Positions 21,992-24,167 of a stretch of DNA of 24,167 nucleotides are shown here, one piece after another; position 1 is the first letter of the stretch; every line of letters starts with the position of its first letter. Both the position numbers and the translations under genes were made by a program. The DNA is from an uncultured Clostridia bacterium (lineage in GTDB: Bacteria; Bacillota; Clostridia; Oscillospirales; Oscillospiraceae), in assembly GCA_946184215.1 (NCBI GenBank), contig CAMHER010000006.1, positions 1-24,167 on the forward strand, read 5' to 3'. Under the pieces are notes generated by a model that did no database searches, was not told where the DNA came from, and saw nothing but the letters and a program-made list of their open reading frames with translations.

Positions 21992-23443
21992 ATGAAATTA
22001 TCGGAGCTTCTGCAGGATGTCGCCTATCTCTCCGCTACGGCGGATATGGATACGGAGATCAGCGGAATCAGCTATGATTCCCGCAAGACCTGCCCGGGCG
22101 ATCTGTTTGTCGCCGTCAAGGGCTTTTCTTCCGACGGCCACAAGTTTATTCCTGCTGCGCTTGAAAAGGGCGCGGCGGTCATCCTCTGCGAGGATATCCC
22201 GAGGGAAGGGACGCCGTATGTGCAGGTGAAGGACTGCCGCCTCGCGCTGGCGCTTTCCAGCCGCAACCTCTACGGCAATCCCGCCGGGGAGATGACGGTC
22301 ATCGGCATCACCGGAACCAGCGGCAAAACGACTTCCAGTTATCTGATCAAGCATATGCTGGAAGAAAAGCTCGGGGCAAAGGTCGGCCTGATCGGCACAA
22401 ACGGCAACATGATCGGCAAGGAATTTCTCCACTCCGAGTTTACCACTCCCGAAAGCCTGGAGCTTCAGCAGCTCTTCCGCCGCATGGCGGACAGCGGCTG
22501 CACCCATGTGGTCATGGAGGTCTCGTCCCACTCGCTGGTTCTGGAGCGCGTGGCAGGCATTCATTTCGACGTGGCGCTGTATACCAATCTCTCCCAGGAT
22601 CACCTGGACTTTCATCATACGATGGAGGAATACGCCGCTGCCAAGAAAAAAATATTCTCCGTCTGCAGCGCCGCCTGCGTCAACGCGGACGACGCCTGGA
22701 GCGATTATATGACCGAAGGCGCGGAGTGCCCGATCCTGTCGTTTGCCGTAGACGCCGAGTCGGATCTGCGGGCGGAAAACGTGTCGCTTTCGGCCTCCGG
22801 CGTTCGCTTTGACGCCTGCTTCTGGGACGAGCGGGAGGAGACATCCCTCGCCATCCCGGGCCTCTTTTCCGTTCATAACGCACTGGGCGTGATGGCGGTG
22901 GGACTCGTTCTCGGCCTTTCGCTGCCTGACTGCGCCGATGCCATGCGCAGCGCCAAGGGCGTCAAGGGCCGTCTGGAGAGCGTGCCGACCGATGGAGATT
23001 ACGATATCATCATCGACTATTCCCACAAGCCGGACGCGCTGGAAAACGTGCTCCGGACGCTGCGCCTCGTCACCCGCGGCCGGCTCATTGTTCTCTTTGG
23101 CTGCGGCGGCGACCGTGACCGGCTCAAGCGCCCGATCATGGGTTCGATTGCCGCGGACAGGGCGGATCTGTGCATCGTGACCAGCGACAATCCCCGCACT
23201 GAGGAGCCTGAAGCCATTATCGACGAGATCCTTGCCGGCATGGAGGGCAAGAGCACGCCGATCCTTCGGATCTGCGACAGGGAAGAAGCGATACGCACCG
23301 CTATTGACAACGCCCGCGCGGGTGATGTAATATTGCTTGCCGGGAAAGGCCATGAGGACTACCAGGTCATTGGACACGAAAAGCGTCACATGGACGAGAG
23401 AGAGATCGTGGCCGACTATCTGAAAACGAGGAAAAAGATATGA
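21992..23443 (+). CDS. murE: UDP-MurNAc-L-Ala-D-Glu:meso-DAP ligase
   Basis: MurE adds the third residue of the peptidoglycan stem peptide. The 483-residue protein has the ATP-binding GITGTSGKTT (105-114), a Lys-rich segment near 218-220 where the carbamylated Lys lies in the family, the GCGGDRDRLKRP segment and DNPR at 399-402. DNPR is the motif associated with meso-diaminopimelate rather than lysine, so a DAP-type wall is inferred. The ATG at 21992 has AGAGGAAAA upstream; the frame extends 18 bases further into the end of the PBP gene but without a ribosome site. It overlaps mraY by 4 bp. Confidence 0.95.
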   Translation: MKLSELLQDVAYLSATADMDTEISGISYDSRKTCPGDLFVAVKGFSSDGHKFIPAALEKGAAVILCEDIPREGTPYVQVKDCRLALALSSRNLYGNPAGEMTVIGITGTSGKTTSSYLIKHMLEEKLGAKVGLIGTNGNMIGKEFLHSEFTTPESLELQQLFRRMADSGCTHVVMEVSSHSLVLERVAGIHFDVALYTNLSQDHLDFHHTMEEYAAAKKKIFSVCSAACVNADDAWSDYMTEGAECPILSFAVDAESDLRAENVSLSASGVRFDACFWDEREETSLAIPGLFSVHNALGVMAVGLVLGLSLPDCADAMRSAKGVKGRLESVPTDGDYDIIIDYSHKPDALENVLRTLRLVTRGRLIVLFGCGGDRDRLKRPIMGSIAADRADLCIVTSDNPRTEEPEAIIDEILAGMEGKSTPILRICDREEAIRTAIDNARAGDVILLAGKGHEDYQVIGHEKRHMDEREIVADYLKTRKKI

Positions 23444-24167
23444 CGATAAAGCTGATGTGCTCTTTTATCCTGTCGTTTCTGTTTGCGACGGGCTTCGGGA
23501 AGTATTATATTCCCTGGCTGCGCCGCCAGAAGGCAAATCAGGAAATCAAGAGCGAGGTCGAATGGCACAAATCCAAAAGCGGAACGCCCACAATGGGCGG
23601 CGTGATGTTTATCCTTGGTGTGCTGCTGTCGATCCTGACCATTGGCTTCCCCAGCATGATGCAGGGGCGCTTTGTCCATCTTTTCGTATTTCTCTTCGCG
23701 CTCGTGTTCGGCGCGATCGGCTTTCTGGACGACTGGGAGAAAATCAAAAACGCACAGAACCTGGGGCTGACTGCCGGCATGAAATTCCTGCTGCAGCTGG
23801 CCGCGGCGCTGGTATTCATCTTCCTGATGCGCCGGCTTGGCTTTGTGCGTCCGAACCTTTATGTTCCTTTCTTCAACACCAGTGTTCCGATCCCCGAATG
23901 GCTGTATTTTATCTTTGCCGCCTTTGTGATCGTCGGCACGGTCAACGCCGTCAACCTGACCGACGGTGTGGATGGGCTTGCCTCCGGCACCTCTCTTCCG
24001 GTCTGCCTGTTTTTCGTCGCGGTGACCTTTGCCTGGGGCAAGGACTTCCTCGAACTCGGCCTGTTTGCCTCGGCGCTGCTGGGCGGGCTGATGGGTTTCC
24101 TCGTCTATAATTTCAATCCGGCGAAGGTCTTTATGGGCGATACCGGCTCTCTTTTTCTCGGCGGGGC
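23440..24167 (+). CDS. mraY: Phospho-MurNAc-pentapeptide transferase, N-terminal part (runs off window)
   Basis: MraY transfers phospho-MurNAc-pentapeptide to undecaprenyl phosphate to give lipid I. The frame opens with ATG overlapping the murE stop and stays open to the window end (242 codons). Conserved segments are visible: KSGTPTMGGVMF, the catalytic GFLDDWEK, NAVNLTDGVDGLASG and the start of the VFMGDTGSLFLGG loop. At least six hydrophobic helices alternate with these loops, as expected for a ten-helix membrane enzyme. About a quarter of the protein is missing. No murF lies between murE and mraY, as in Bacillus. Confidence 0.96.
   Translation, partial: MTIKLMCSFILSFLFATGFGKYYIPWLRRQKANQEIKSEVEWHKSKSGTPTMGGVMFILGVLLSILTIGFPSMMQGRFVHLFVFLFALVFGAIGFLDDWEKIKNAQNLGLTAGMKFLLQLAAALVFIFLMRRLGFVRPNLYVPFFNTSVPIPEWLYFIFAAFVIVGTVNAVNLTDGVDGLASGTSLPVCLFFVAVTFAWGKDFLELGLFASALLGGLMGFLVYNFNPAKVFMGDTGSLFLGG

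Noticed and set aside
23457..24110. 217-codon plus-strand frame at the right end
   Set aside because: It is an out-of-frame shadow of mraY, whose true frame starts at 23440 and carries all family motifs.
1..24167. CRISPR arrays, insertion sequences, phage or defence genes
   Set aside because: No regularly spaced direct repeats, transposase or integrase motifs, or defence-type domains were seen on either strand. Apart from the short tRNA-flanking segment, the window is dense housekeeping sequence.

Overview
This window reads as a chromosomal housekeeping segment of a moderately GC-rich, spore-forming member of the Clostridia, most like the Oscillospiraceae and relatives. That placement is an inference from gene content and order. 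Sporulation genes (yqfC, yqfD, a ylbJ-like gene), the Firmicutes order phoH-ybeY-era-yqzL-recO, and an mraZ-rsmH-ftsL-PBP-murE-mraY division/wall cluster all point that way. MurE carries the DNPR motif of meso-diaminopimelate-type enzymes, so the peptidoglycan is probably of the DAP type. I see no phage genes, transposase, CRISPR array or resistance island.

Left part (1-5365): the 3' part of glycogen synthase glgA overlaps a large GH13 alpha-glucan hydrolase with an unusual N-terminal extension. Then come an isochorismatase-family amidohydrolase with a strong terminator, and a PlsC-like acyltransferase fused to a zinc ribbon, also followed by a terminator. The first two genes fit synthesis and turnover of storage glucan.

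Junction (5330-5676): this stretch has no protein gene. It holds a tRNA-Leu(CAA) on the minus strand with its own promoter and a long perfect-hairpin terminator. Beyond the terminator lie a 59-nt imperfect hairpin and a second, truncated copy of the tRNA 3' end. It is the most unusual non-coding region in the window.

Middle (5677-13882): the ylbJ-like gene (minus) and yqfC (plus) diverge with only 19 bp between start codons. yqfC-yqfD-phoH-ybeY-era-yqzL-recO-mutS2 then run in tight, often overlapping succession: sporulation, RNA maturation, ribosome assembly, recombination repair and ribosome rescue or DNA repair. yqzL (48 aa) is a small gene that is easy to miss.

Next (13883-17792): HPr has its own promoter and terminator. 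uvrC, rsmD, coaD and a coiled-coil protein follow, linked by short overlaps and closed by a terminator. A perfect-consensus sigma-A promoter inside rsmD probably gives coaD and the coiled-coil gene independent expression.

Right end (17793-24167): a promoter and a 10-bp-phased MraZ box precede mraZ, rsmH, an ftsL-like gene, a PASTA-containing class B PBP, murE and the 5' part of mraY, which runs off the window.

Most of the sequence is conventional. The points worth a second look are the tRNA-flanking structured region, the two unusual domain architectures (GH13 and acyltransferase), the internal promoter, the compressed divergent sporulation pair and the uncharacterised coiled-coil gene.
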